The position numbers and the translations under genes were made by a program. DNA of 9,440 nucleotides. Source: an uncultured Neisseria sp. (GTDB taxonomy: Bacteria; Pseudomonadota; Gammaproteobacteria; Burkholderiales; Neisseriaceae). The notes beneath the pieces were generated by a model. That model was not told the DNA's origin. It was given only the letters and a program-made list of their open reading frames with translations, and ran no database searches. This document shows, piece after piece, positions 1 through 8,662 of the stretch. The stretch is taken from positions 1 through 9,440 of the forward strand of contig CALFOA010000177.1 in assembly GCA_937919795.1 (NCBI GenBank), read 5' to 3'. Numbering within the stretch: the stretch's first letter is position 1; each line of letters begins with the position of its first letter.

Positions 1-50
1 AATATTTAAAAAACCTTTTTTATTCAATTGTTTGTTAAATTCAAACATGG

Positions 51-70
51 ATTCCCGCCTGCGCGGGAAT
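51..70. repeat. dRS3-type neisserial palindromic repeat
   Basis: The 20 bases fit ATTCCC-N8-GGGAAT exactly, with GCCTGCGC as the central eight. This is the consensus of the dRS3 repeat that is abundant in intergenic DNA of pathogenic Neisseria. In those species dRS3 copies are known insertion sites for the filamentous MDA-type prophage and the edges of larger repeat arrays. Here the repeat is solitary. I see no second copy in the window, no RS-element array and no phage DNA next to it. Similar palindromes occur in other proteobacteria, so the family name rests on the motif plus the neisserial context. Confidence 0.75.
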
Positions 71-156
71 GACGTCGGTAGGGAAAATCAGCGGTTTCAA
101 AGTATTTTTGCAAAGGTCTCAGGCATATAAGCCAGTGCAACCAATCTTTCAAAACA

Positions 157-193
157 AAATGCCTGTCTGAAAAAATCTTTCAGACAGGCATTT
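157..193 (-). terminator. gyrB terminator made of an inverted DUS pair
   Basis: An exact uptake sequence on the plus strand (160-171) faces an exact copy on the minus strand (179-190). With flanking A and T bases they form a 16-bp perfect stem (157-172 with 178-193) closed by a 5-nt loop. On the leftward gyrB transcript the stem begins 15 nt past the stop codon and runs into a U-rich stretch (complement of 151-159), the shape of an intrinsic terminator. Inverted uptake-sequence pairs acting as terminators are well known in Neisseria. The two 12-mers probably also serve in DNA uptake. Confidence 0.9.
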
Positions 194-208
194 AAGCTTA
201 ACTAATGA

Positions 209-2784
<2,576 letters not shown>

Positions 2785-2884
2785 CACTTTGCATGGGTAA
2801 AACTGCTGTATTTTAGCCGTCTTTACCCTATCGCCGTTTTATTTACATGCCACATAAAATCCAGCAGAAAAATCCTTTTCAAAA

Positions 2885-2938
2885 CAAACAATGCCTGTCT
2901 GAAAAAACCTACTCAGGCTTTCAGACAGGCATTGTTTG
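2885..2938 (-). terminator. dnaA-dnaN operon terminator made of an inverted DUS pair
   Basis: Uptake sequences at 2892-2903 (plus) and 2920-2931 (minus) face each other. Together with flanking CAAACAA/TTGTTTG they form a 20-bp perfect stem (2885-2904 with 2919-2938) and a 14-nt loop. On the leftward transcript the stem starts 18 nt past the dnaN stop and is followed by TTTT (complement of 2881-2884). It separates the dnaA-dnaN operon from gyrB. Confidence 0.88.
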
Positions 2939-2956
2939 AATCCATTAGATGAACCC

Positions 2957-4060
2957 TTAAATCCGCATCGGCATCACAATGTATTTGAAGTTCGGATTAT
3001 TCGGAATGGTAAACAGCGTGGAGCGGTTGGCATCGCCAAAAGCCAGCTGCATATCGTCGGCATGCACGTTGCGCAGCACATCCATCAGATAGCCGATGTT
3101 AAAGCCCATTTCCAGTTCGCCGCCTTGATAAGCAATTTCCAATTCTTCGCGCGCTTCTTCCTGCTCGTTATTGCTACACACCACGCTCAACACACCCGGC
3201 TTCAAGTTCAACCGAGCACCACGGAATTTTTCGTTGGCCAGAATCGAAGCACGTTCCAGCGCACTCAACAATTGGGTACGGCCAACCAAGAAAATTTTGT
3301 CGTTATCCAGCGGAATCACACGGTTGAAATCGGGGAATTTGCCGTCCACCACTTTGCTCACGATTACGGTTTCATTGCAGCGGAAACGCACTTGGTTTTC
3401 CAGTAACTCCACAGTCACCGGTTCACTCGGGTGATTCAGCAGTTTAAACAGTTCCAACACGGTTTTGCGCGGCAGAATCACTTCGGCTTTCGGTAAATCG
3501 GCATCGATGGTGGTGCCGGAGTAGGCCAAACGGTGACCGTCGGTGGCCACCAAACGCAATTGGTCGCCCTCGGTCTGCATCAACATACCGTTGAGATAAT
3601 AGCGGATGTCCTGCACCGCCATGCTGTATTGCACTTGCGACAGCATATTTTTCAAGGCTTCCTGCGGCAGAGAAAAGGCTTGGCCGACGGTTTCGCCCAC
3701 GCTCATCAACGGAAAATCTTCCGCCGGCAAAGTTTGCAGATTGAAGCGTGATTTACCGGCTTTCAGGGTTAAGCGGTTTTGCGCCCAATCCAGCGCCACC
3801 AGCGAACCATCCGGCAGTGCGCGCAAGATGTCTTGTAGTTTTTTGGCGTTGGTGGTGATGCGGAAATCGCCGGCATCACTTTCCGGGCCGGCAGTATTGA
3901 TTTGGATTTCCAAATCGGTAGCCAGAATATTGGTTTGTCCGTGTACATTTTCGAGCAGCACATTAGACAGAATCGGCAGCGTGTGGCGCCGCTCCACAAT
4001 ACCGGTAACCGCTTGCAACGGTTTGAGCAAAGCATCTCGTTCGGCTTGTAAAATCAACAT
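2957..4060 (-). CDS. dnaN: DNA polymerase III beta subunit (sliding clamp)
   Basis: DnaN is the ring-shaped homodimeric clamp that tethers DNA polymerase III and other DNA enzymes to DNA. At 367 residues it is one longer than E. coli DnaN (366). Three clamp domains of about 120 residues each fill the chain. The partner-binding pocket is intact: VATDGHRLAY at 171-180 (Thr173, Gly175, His176, Arg177, Leu178), DGKFPDFNRVIP at 239-250 (Pro243, Val248), and the C-terminal YIVMPMRI at 360-367. The ATG at 4060 follows AGAGGG at good spacing. It lies only 19 nt past the dnaA stop, so the two genes are co-transcribed and possibly translationally coupled. The conserved core and colinear ends leave little room for another identity. 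Confidence 0.98.
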   Translation of the reverse strand: MLILQAERDALLKPLQAVTGIVERRHTLPILSNVLLENVHGQTNILATDLEIQINTAGPESDAGDFRITTNAKKLQDILRALPDGSLVALDWAQNRLTLKAGKSRFNLQTLPAEDFPLMSVGETVGQAFSLPQEALKNMLSQVQYSMAVQDIRYYLNGMLMQTEGDQLRLVATDGHRLAYSGTTIDADLPKAEVILPRKTVLELFKLLNHPSEPVTVELLENQVRFRCNETVIVSKVVDGKFPDFNRVIPLDNDKIFLVGRTQLLSALERASILANEKFRGARLNLKPGVLSVVCSNNEQEEAREELEIAYQGGELEMGFNIGYLMDVLRNVHADDMQLAFGDANRSTLFTIPNNPNFKYIVMPMRI

Positions 4061-4079
4061 GTTTAACCCTCTTGGCTAA

Positions 4080-5618
4080 TTAATTTTGAATCAAAATCAA
4101 CAGTTTTTCATAATCTTGCGCGAGCTCCGGGTCTTCAATACGCAGCTTGGCCACGTTTTTAACCCCGTGCATCACGGTGGTGTGATCGCGCCCGCCGAAG
4201 GCATCGCCGATGGCCGGCAGGCTTAAATTGGTGAGTTCTTTGGTGAGACTCATCGCCATCTGGCGCGGACGGGCAATATTGCGGGTACGTTTGGCACCGA
4301 GTATATCGCTGATTTTAATCCGGTAATATTTGGCCACCTGATCCATAATCAGATCGGCGGTAATCACTTTATGCGCATGGGCGACAATATCCTGCAAAGC
4401 ATCGGCCGCCAGATCAATATCAATCGGCTTTTTCAGAAAACGGCTGCGCGCCTCTACCCGCTTAAATGCACCTTCCAATTCGCGCACATTGGAGCGGATG
4501 TGTTTGGCAATAAAAAACGCGGCCTGCTCATCCAAGCTTACGCCGGCAATATCGGCTTTTTTCTGCAAAATCGCCACCCGCATTTCCAATTCCGGCGGTT
4601 CAAGCTCTAAGGTCAAACCCCAGGAAAAGCGCGATTTCAGGCGGTCGTCCATATCTTCGATTTTGGTCGGCAACACGTCGCAGGTGAGAATCAGCTGTTT
4701 TTTCTCATTATGGAAGTGGTTATATAGATAGAAAAACTCTTCCATGGTACGGTCTTTGCCTTTGATGAACTGAATGTCATCAATAATCAGCAAATCGTAT
4801 TGTTTATACTGCTGCTTAAATACATCATAGCTGTTGGTACGCACCGCGCTCATAAAGCTGCGGATATAGTCGTCCGAGTGCATATAGCGCACCTTGGCCT
4901 TGGGGTTGTTTTTCAACAACTGATTGCCGATGGCTTGAATCAAATGGGTTTTGCCCAAGCCGGTGCTGCCGTATAAAAAGAAGGGATTATAGCCCTGCCC
5001 CGGATTTTCGGCGATAGATTGTGCCGCCGCTGCGGCAATGCGGTTACCCTTACCCTCTACCAAGGTTTCAAAGGTATAGTCGGGCGACAGATTGGTTTGC
5101 GCATAATGCTGCTCCTCACGCCCCCGTTCTTCATCAGCCGCCGCTTCCTGCTTTTTACTTTTTGCCGGTTTGGCTGTTTTTTCAACGGATTCAGCGGCGC
5201 TCTCTTTAGCGGGCAGCGATTTCATCCGCTCCGCCAAAATATCGGCGGCACTTTGTCGGGCATTGGGCGCGACTGCTTCGTGTTTTTTTTCAGACAGGCC
5301 TGATGCTTGCTCAGCGCTTGTTGCCGTATTAGTCGACACCGGTGCCGTTGTTGATGGTGCCGCCGCATAATGCACCCCTTTGCCCGCTTTAAACTGCAAA
5401 GGCGCTTGCTGCGGCGCCAAATCGGCGCGCACAGCATCGATAGCGGCGGCAAATTGGTTTTTCAGCATATTGCTGGCAAACTGATTTTTGGCGTACACCA
5501 CCCACACACCGTTTTCTTCACCCACTGTTAAGGGCGCAATCCAGGTATCAAACTGTTGCGGCGCCAGCTCAGCCTGCAAACGAAGCAGGCATAAAGGCCA
5601 AAATTCAGCGAGTGTCAT
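4080..5618 (-). CDS. dnaA: Chromosomal replication initiator protein DnaA
   Basis: DnaA binds 9-mer boxes at oriC, melts the origin and recruits the DnaB helicase. The chain has 512 residues. Domain I covers about 1-80 (MTLAEFWPLCLLRLQ, matching neisserial DnaA). An Ala/Lys/Glu-rich domain II linker covers about 81-170. Domain III (AAA+) follows with Walker A GSTGLGKTH at 217-225, Walker B LLIIDDIQF at 276-284, the arginine-finger region DRLKSRFSWG at 325-334 and sensor II RSNVRELEGAF at 375-385. Domain IV ends with the DNA-binding signature GGRDHTTVMHG at 475-485. The ATG at 5618 fits homologues, but only a weak Shine-Dalgarno (CCGGA, distant) precedes it, which suggests modest translation. 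Linker codons contain an uptake-sequence-like 12-mer and an A8 run (5283-5300). The gene is first in the dnaA-dnaN operon. Confidence 0.98.
   Translation of the reverse strand: MTLAEFWPLCLLRLQAELAPQQFDTWIAPLTVGEENGVWVVYAKNQFASNMLKNQFAAAIDAVRADLAPQQAPLQFKAGKGVHYAAAPSTTAPVSTNTATSAEQASGLSEKKHEAVAPNARQSAADILAERMKSLPAKESAAESVEKTAKPAKSKKQEAAADEERGREEQHYAQTNLSPDYTFETLVEGKGNRIAAAAAQSIAENPGQGYNPFFLYGSTGLGKTHLIQAIGNQLLKNNPKAKVRYMHSDDYIRSFMSAVRTNSYDVFKQQYKQYDLLIIDDIQFIKGKDRTMEEFFYLYNHFHNEKKQLILTCDVLPTKIEDMDDRLKSRFSWGLTLELEPPELEMRVAILQKKADIAGVSLDEQAAFFIAKHIRSNVRELEGAFKRVEARSRFLKKPIDIDLAADALQDIVAHAHKVITADLIMDQVAKYYRIKISDILGAKRTRNIARPRQMAMSLTKELTNLSLPAIGDAFGGRDHTTVMHGVKNVAKLRIEDPELAQDYEKLLILIQN
5289..5300 (-). 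repeat. DUS-like 12-mer inside dnaA (11 of 12 bases)
   Basis: On the minus strand the bases read GGCCTGTCTGAA, differing from the local uptake sequence only in the first base. It is read in frame as Gly-Leu-Ser-Glu (about residues 107-110) in the poorly conserved domain II linker of DnaA, a place where an uptake sequence can be tolerated. It abuts a run of eight A on the coding strand (complement of 5283-5290). Confidence 0.7.
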
Positions 5619-5718
5619 ATTCAGGAAAATCCGGTCGGAAAGTAAAAAATCAAAGCAAAATCAATAAAATATAAACTATTTTCTTTTTAGCAAAAAAGCG
5701 TTCTGCAAAGATTTTGCG

Positions 5719-5724
5719 ATTATA
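5719..5724 (-). promoter_or_regulatory. Probable dnaA promoter -10 element
   Basis: A perfect TATAAT lies on the minus strand, with a predicted transcription start near 5712 and a leader of about 95 nt before the dnaA ATG. No good -35 hexamer sits 16-18 nt upstream. The closest match, CTGATG at 20 nt, has three of six bases. An activator or a weak promoter is therefore possible. The weak DnaA-box-like 9-mer at 5754-5762 overlaps the -35 zone, where DnaA autorepression would act, but one imperfect site is thin evidence. Confidence 0.5.
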
Positions 5725-5871
5725 CCGAATTTCAACCGGCGCTGCATCAGTGCCGCGGATAAGAATAGAGAGGCAGGCAGCTTAAACCAGCCCAGCCGCC
5801 TACAGATAGCGAGAATGTTGCAAGCCTGAAGCAAATCATGCGCCCCTACACCCAACGAACGCGCGCAAGGA

Positions 5872-5900
5872 TTGACAAAACGGTGAAATTAAGTTGTAAT
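5872..5900 (+). promoter_or_regulatory. Strong sigma70-type promoter of rpmH
   Basis: A perfect -35 TTGACA (5872-5877) and a -10 TGTAAT (5895-5900, five of six bases) are separated by exactly 17 nt. Transcription should start near 5907, about 32 nt before the rpmH ATG. This near-consensus promoter fits the high demand for a ribosomal protein and probably drives rpmH, rnpA, yidD and at least part of yidC expression. Confidence 0.88.
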
Positions 5901-5938
5901 TACGCGTTTGAAATTCAAACTTATTTTTAGGAATCACC

Positions 5939-6073
5939 ATGAAACGCACTTTCCAACCTTCAGTAACCAAACGCAAACGCACCCACGGCTTCTTGGTTCG
6001 CTCTAAAACCCGTGGCGGTCGCGCCGTATTGGCTGCTCGTCGCGCCAAAGGCCGCAAACGCTTGGCCGTATAA
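5939..6073 (+). CDS. rpmH: 50S ribosomal protein L34
   Basis: L34 is a small basic protein of the large ribosomal subunit. The 44-residue product begins [18 protein letters not shown] and ends in an Arg/Lys/Ala-rich tail (GRKRLAV). Both the length and the start are characteristic of bacterial L34. The ATG is preceded by TTTTTAGGAATCACC, with AGGA at good spacing. It is the first gene after the strong promoter at 5872-5900. The stop is 11 nt before the rnpA start. The position divergent from dnaA and ahead of rnpA is the conserved bacterial order. Confidence 0.98.
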   Translation: MKRTFQPSVTKRKRTHGFLVRSKTRGGRAVLAARRAKGRKRLAV

Positions 6074-6084
6074 GCCGGTGTCAC

Positions 6085-6426
6085 TTGGATAACCGCTTCA
6101 GCAAGCAGTACCGACTCTTAAAAACGGAAGATTTTTCTTCCGTTTTTGCTTTAAGAAAACAGCGCCAAACCGCTTTTCTTCAGGTTCTGCATTCGCACCA
6201 CAACCCATTCAGCCATCCACGGCTGGGCTTGGTGGTCAGCAAAAAAACCGCCAAGCGCGCCAACAAACGCAATTATATGAAGCGAGTGATACGCGACTGG
6301 TTTCGTTGCCACAAGGCAGAAATGCCGCCGCAGGACTTTATCGTGCGGGTCAAACGCCGCTTTGAGCGCGCCGATGCGCCGGAAATTCGTCGCCAACTGG
6401 CACAACTGCTGCTGAAAAAGAACTAA
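6085..6426 (+). CDS. rnpA: Ribonuclease P protein component
   Basis: RnpA is the small basic protein of RNase P. It helps the catalytic RNA bind precursor tRNAs and trim their 5' leaders. The 113-residue chain starts [17 protein letters not shown] and carries the RNR motif [17 protein letters not shown] at 58-74. LGLVVSKK at 47-54 and [13 protein letters not shown] at 81-93 complete the family pattern. The start is a TTG at 6085. No in-frame ATG or GTG lies between it and the rpmH reading, and neisserial RnpA begins with a similar D-[YN]-R-F. Only a weak Shine-Dalgarno (CCGGTG) precedes it, so translation is probably low or coupled to rpmH 11 nt upstream. Codons 12-21 encode a perfect hairpin (6120-6147) that may attenuate transcription. 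Confidence 0.95.
   Translation: MDNRFSKQYRLLKTEDFSSVFALRKQRQTAFLQVLHSHHNPFSHPRLGLVVSKKTAKRANKRNYMKRVIRDWFRCHKAEMPPQDFIVRVKRRFERADAPEIRRQLAQLLLKKN
6120..6152 (+). terminator. Terminator-like hairpin inside the rnpA reading frame (attenuator candidate)
   Basis: The arms AAAAACGGAAGA (6120-6131) and TCTTCCGTTTTT (6136-6147) are perfectly complementary over 12 bp with a TTTT loop. They run into a T-rich stretch (6143-6152). This is the shape of an intrinsic terminator 47 nt past the rpmH stop, yet it lies within rnpA codons 12-22 ([10 protein letters not shown]). It could release most transcripts after rpmH and so lower rnpA, yidD and yidC mRNA. Ribosomes translating rnpA could open it. The structure is seen directly; the termination activity is inferred. 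Confidence 0.65.
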
Positions 6427-6431
6427 ACACT

Positions 6432-6644
6432 ATGCTCGCCAAACTGATGCTGGGGCTGATTCAGTTTTATCGTTATGCCATCAGCCCGCTGATTCCCCCG
6501 CGCTGCCGTTATACGCCAACCTGCTCGCAATATGCTTTGGAAGCCATACAAAAATATGGCGCCGTTAAAGGCGGCTGGCTGGCAGCCAAACGCATCGCCC
6601 GCTGCCATCCGTGGGGCGGCCACGGTCACGATCCGGTGCCTTAA
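6432..6644 (+). CDS. yidD: Membrane protein insertion efficiency factor YidD
   Basis: YidD is a small membrane-associated protein (formerly UPF0161) that helps the YidC/Sec route insert inner-membrane proteins. The 70-residue chain has an amphipathic or hydrophobic N-terminus (about 5-22, [17 protein letters not shown]). The family signature follows: [20 protein letters not shown] at 24-43 and [17 protein letters not shown] at 54-70, with conserved Cys31 and Cys58. The ATG lies 5 nt after the rnpA stop with no strong Shine-Dalgarno, so translational coupling to rnpA is likely. Its place between rnpA and yidC is the conserved order and supports the role. Confidence 0.95.
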   Translation: MLAKLMLGLIQFYRYAISPLIPPRCRYTPTCSQYALEAIQKYGAVKGGWLAAKRIARCHPWGGHGHDPVP

Positions 6645-6656
6645 ATCTCCCTTCCA

Positions 6657-6668
6657 TGCCTGTCTGAA
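6657..6668 (+). repeat. DNA uptake sequence (TG-wad dialect), single copy
   Basis: An exact TGCCTGTCTGAA lies 12 nt after the yidD stop, in the 104-bp gap before yidC. It has no inverted partner and so does not form a terminator. Transcription can therefore read through into yidC. The rest of the gap (6669-6748) holds only the yidC ribosome-binding region. I see no convincing promoter. Confidence 0.85.
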
Positions 6669-6748
6669 AAACTGTCAAGCAAACCGTTTATATATCTGTT
6701 ATCCTTACACGTTTGCCAAATACTCTATATTTTTAGGAATACACAAAG

Positions 6749-8395
6749 ATGGACTCTAAAGGCCTGATTACGTTTTGCATCGTCACGCTGCTGATCTTCA
6801 TCGGTTGGGAACAGATTTTCCCCACCCCGAAACCGCAGCCCGCTGCACAACAGAGCCAGCAACAGCAAAACACCGTAGCGGCGGCAGCCGATGCTGCGCT
6901 CACGGCGACCGTACCGGTAAAAGTGACCACCGATACCGTTCAAGCCGTAATTGACGAAAAAACCGGTGATTTGCGCCACCTGACCTTGTTGAAATATAAC
7001 GCGGCTACCGATGAAAACAAAAACTTCGTCTTGCTCGATGATCAAAAAGCGCATACTTATATTGCCCAAGCCGATTTATTGGATGATCGCGGCCAGAGCC
7101 TGACTAAAAACCTCAGCTATACGGCAGCCCAAAAAGAATACACCTTAAACGGCGACAAATTGGAAGTCCGCCTGAGCGCACCCGCCGCCAATGGTCTGCA
7201 AATCGACAAAATCTATACTTTCACCAAAAACAGCTATCTGATTAACGTGCGTTTCGACGTTACCAATCAAAGCGGCCAACCGGTAAAACTGGATGCCGCT
7301 TACCGCATGGTACGCGACCACAACAAGCCTGAAGGCGAAGGCTTTTTTATGTATAGCTACACCGGTCCGGTAGTCTATACCCCTGCCGGCGAGTTCCAAA
7401 AAGTGGATTTCTCCGAGCTGGATAAAGATGCCGAAACCGGCCGCGACCAAACCGAATACGAACGCAAAACCAATACCGGTTGGGTGGGTATGACCCAACA
7501 CTACTTTATGTCGACCTGGATTTTGCAGCCCAAAAATGGCCAAAGCGTCTGCGGCAATACCAGCTGCCAAATTGAAGTAAAACGCCGCGAAGACAATCTC
7601 TACAGCGCCGGCACCCGCGTCGCCCTGCCTGAAATCCAAAACGGTACCAAGCAAAGTACCCAAATCAACCTCTATGCCGGTCCGCAAAGCACCGACAGCA
7701 TCCGCAACATTGCCGACAATCTGGAGCTGATTAAAGATTACGGCCGTATCTATTACCCCGCTACCGCCCTCTTCTGGCTGATGGAAAAACTGCACGGGTT
7801 TGTCGGCAACTGGGGTTGGGCGATTGTATTGCTCACCATCATTGTAAAAGCCGTTCTCTACCCGCTGACCAATGCTTCTTATAAATCCATGGCCAAAATG
7901 CGTGCCGTCGCGCCCAAATTGGAAGCACTGAAGAAACAGCACGGCGACGACCGTATGGCATTGCAAACCGCCATGATGCAGATGTACCGTGATGAAAAAA
8001 TCAACCCCTTGGGCGGCTGTTTGCCCATGTTGCTGCAAATCCCGGTGTTCATCGGTCTCTATTGGGCAATCTTCAGCTCGGTAGAGCTGCGCCAGGCCCC
8101 GTGGATTTTGTGGGTACACGATTTGAGCCGACCCGATCCTTGGTTTATCCTACCCATCCTGATGGCCGCCACCATGTGGTTCCAAACTACCCTGAACCCA
8201 CCGCCTACCGATCCGATTCAAGCCAAAATGATGAAAATCATGCCGCTGGTATTCTCCGCCATGTTCTTCTTCTTCCCGGCCGGTTTGGTGCTGTATTATG
8301 TGGTGAACAACTTGTTGAGCATCGCCCAGCAATGGTACATCAACAACAGCATTGAAAAACAACGCGCCCAAGGCGAAGTATTGGATAAGAAATAA
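6749..8395 (+). CDS. yidC: Membrane protein insertase YidC (Oxa1 family)
   Basis: YidC inserts and folds inner-membrane proteins, alone or with SecYEG. The 548-residue chain has the Gram-negative layout. The uncleaved first membrane segment spans about 5-24. A Gln/Ala-rich linker follows (about 28-50, with QQSQQQQ). The periplasmic P1 domain covers about 55-335. Five conserved segments follow from about 337 to 530, including LLTIIVKAVLYPLT, INPLGGCLPMLLQIPVF (418-434), SVELRQAPWILWVHDLS (444-460) and FFFPAGLVLYYVVNNLL (507-523). The groove position that is Arg366 in E. coli is Lys367 here, a conservative change that keeps the positive charge. ATG 6749 follows TTAGGAA with a slightly long spacing of about 10 nt. 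It is the last gene of the rpmH cluster before the terminator at 8415. Confidence 0.98.
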   Translation: MDSKGLITFCIVTLLIFIGWEQIFPTPKPQPAAQQSQQQQNTVAAAADAALTATVPVKVTTDTVQAVIDEKTGDLRHLTLLKYNAATDENKNFVLLDDQKAHTYIAQADLLDDRGQSLTKNLSYTAAQKEYTLNGDKLEVRLSAPAANGLQIDKIYTFTKNSYLINVRFDVTNQSGQPVKLDAAYRMVRDHNKPEGEGFFMYSYTGPVVYTPAGEFQKVDFSELDKDAETGRDQTEYERKTNTGWVGMTQHYFMSTWILQPKNGQSVCGNTSCQIEVKRREDNLYSAGTRVALPEIQNGTKQSTQINLYAGPQSTDSIRNIADNLELIKDYGRIYYPATALFWLMEKLHGFVGNWGWAIVLLTIIVKAVLYPLTNASYKSMAKMRAVAPKLEALKKQHGDDRMALQTAMMQMYRDEKINPLGGCLPMLLQIPVFIGLYWAIFSSVELRQAPWILWVHDLSRPDPWFILPILMAATMWFQTTLNPPPTDPIQAKMMKIMPLVFSAMFFFFPAGLVLYYVVNNLLSIAQQWYINNSIEKQRAQGEVLDKK

Positions 8396-8414
8396 TCCTA
8401 TCCTGATGTAAACC

Positions 8415-8454
8415 AAATGCCTGTCTGAAAGCTTTTTTCAGACAGGCATTTTTT
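8415..8454 (+). terminator. yidC terminator made of an inverted DUS pair
   Basis: Uptake sequences at 8418-8429 (plus) and 8437-8448 (minus) form, with flanking A and T bases, a 16-bp perfect stem (8415-8430 with 8436-8451). The loop is 5 nt and a run of six T (8449-8454) closes it. It begins 20 nt after the yidC stop and should end the rpmH-rnpA-yidD-yidC transcript. Confidence 0.92.
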
Positions 8455-8477
8455 ATGATGCACTTTACTGCTTATCT

Positions 8478-8489
8478 TTCAGACAGGCA
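8478..8489 (-). repeat. DNA uptake sequence (TG-wad dialect), single copy
   Basis: An exact copy lies on the minus strand, 30 nt beyond the yidC terminator and just upstream of the thiC promoter. It has no nearby unpaired partner, so it appears to serve uptake only. Confidence 0.85.
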
Positions 8490-8503
8490 TTCCTAAAATA
8501 AAT

Positions 8504-8532
8504 TTGCGCCCCATTGCAAACCATGTTTTAAT
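8504..8532 (+). promoter_or_regulatory. Sigma70-type promoter of thiC
   Basis: A -10 TTTAAT (8527-8532, five of six bases) is preceded by TGT, giving an extended -10. A weak -35 TTGCGC (8504-8509, only TTG matching) lies exactly 17 nt upstream. The predicted start at about 8539 falls two or three bases before the first paired base of the TPP aptamer, which supports the placement. Confidence 0.65.
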
Positions 8533-8541
8533 CAGCGCAAC

Positions 8542-8631
8542 GAAACAGGGGTGCTGTGCGCTTGCCCAACCGGTGCGCGGCTGAGAATTACCCTTACACC
8601 CGATCAAGATAATACTTGCGTGGGAAGTTTT
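8542..8631 (+). promoter_or_regulatory. TPP riboswitch aptamer (THI-box) of thiC
   Basis: The leader carries the conserved THI-box elements in order: GGGGTGC (8548-8554), CTGAGA (8581-8586), TACCC (8589-8593), ACCCGATC (8598-8605), then CAAG-ATAATA-CTTG (8605-8618) and GCGTGGGAAG (8618-8627). Stems can be drawn. P1 is GAAAC (8542-8546) with GTTTT (8627-8631). P2 is GGGT (8549-8552) with ACCC (8590-8593). P3 is nine pairs including G-U (8553-8561 with 8573-8581). P5 is CAAG/CTTG. The P5 pairs differ from the E. coli CTGG/CCAG but keep pairing. The RNA binds thiamine pyrophosphate, the end product of the pathway that thiC starts, so high TPP should lower thiC expression. Confidence 0.95.
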
Positions 8632-8646
8632 CAGCGTTGATGCTTT

Positions 8647-8658
8647 TTCAGACAGGCT
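8647..8658 (-). repeat. DUS-like 12-mer in the thiC leader (11 of 12 bases)
   Basis: The minus strand reads AGCCTGTCTGAA, differing from the local uptake sequence only in the first base. It lies between the TPP aptamer and the expression-platform hairpin, so it is transcribed as part of the riboswitch leader. Its RNA segment AGACAGG (8650-8656) could weakly pair with CCTGTTT (8697-8703). Confidence 0.7.
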
Positions 8659-8662
8659 TTGA

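Larger units (their letters stand above)
1..208. other. Intergenic region downstream of gyrB
   Basis: No coding region is supported in this stretch. It holds an AT-rich left edge, a dRS3-type palindrome at 51-70, and the gyrB terminator built from two uptake sequences at 157-193. The bases between (71-156) show no recognisable element. The gene beyond the left edge is not visible. Confidence 0.8.
5619..5938. other. Divergent dnaA/rpmH intergenic region
   Basis: The 320 bp separate the divergent dnaA and rpmH genes. Next to dnaA is an AT-rich stretch (about 5639-5700). Then come a dnaA -10 element (5719-5724), a GC-richer middle part without recognisable elements (about 5741-5870), and the rpmH promoter (5872-5900). 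The only DnaA-box-like site is TTATCCGCG on the minus strand (5754-5762, seven of nine bases). A dnaA-rpmH gap is the origin in pseudomonads, but without a box cluster I do not call oriC here. Confidence 0.7.

Noticed and set aside
2839..2847. TTATTTACA as a DnaA box
   Set aside because: It is a single imperfect 9-mer in AT-rich DNA with no second box nearby. One such match is expected by chance.
5639..5700. AT-rich block upstream of dnaA as an origin unwinding element
   Set aside because: AT-richness alone is common in promoters and leaders, and no DnaA-box cluster or repeated 13-mers accompany it.
5836..6084. Minus-strand open frame of 82 codons across rpmH
   Set aside because: It overlaps the whole of rpmH and its promoter on the opposite strand and has no family resemblance.
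6669..6748. A separate promoter for yidC
   Set aside because: Only AT-rich words such as TATATC and TATATT are present, without a -35 hexamer at proper spacing. Read-through from upstream is a simpler explanation.
7145..8119. Minus-strand open frame of 324 codons antisense to yidC
   Set aside because: It lies entirely within yidC, has no recognisable motifs and no ribosome-binding site of note. It is a shadow of the yidC frame.
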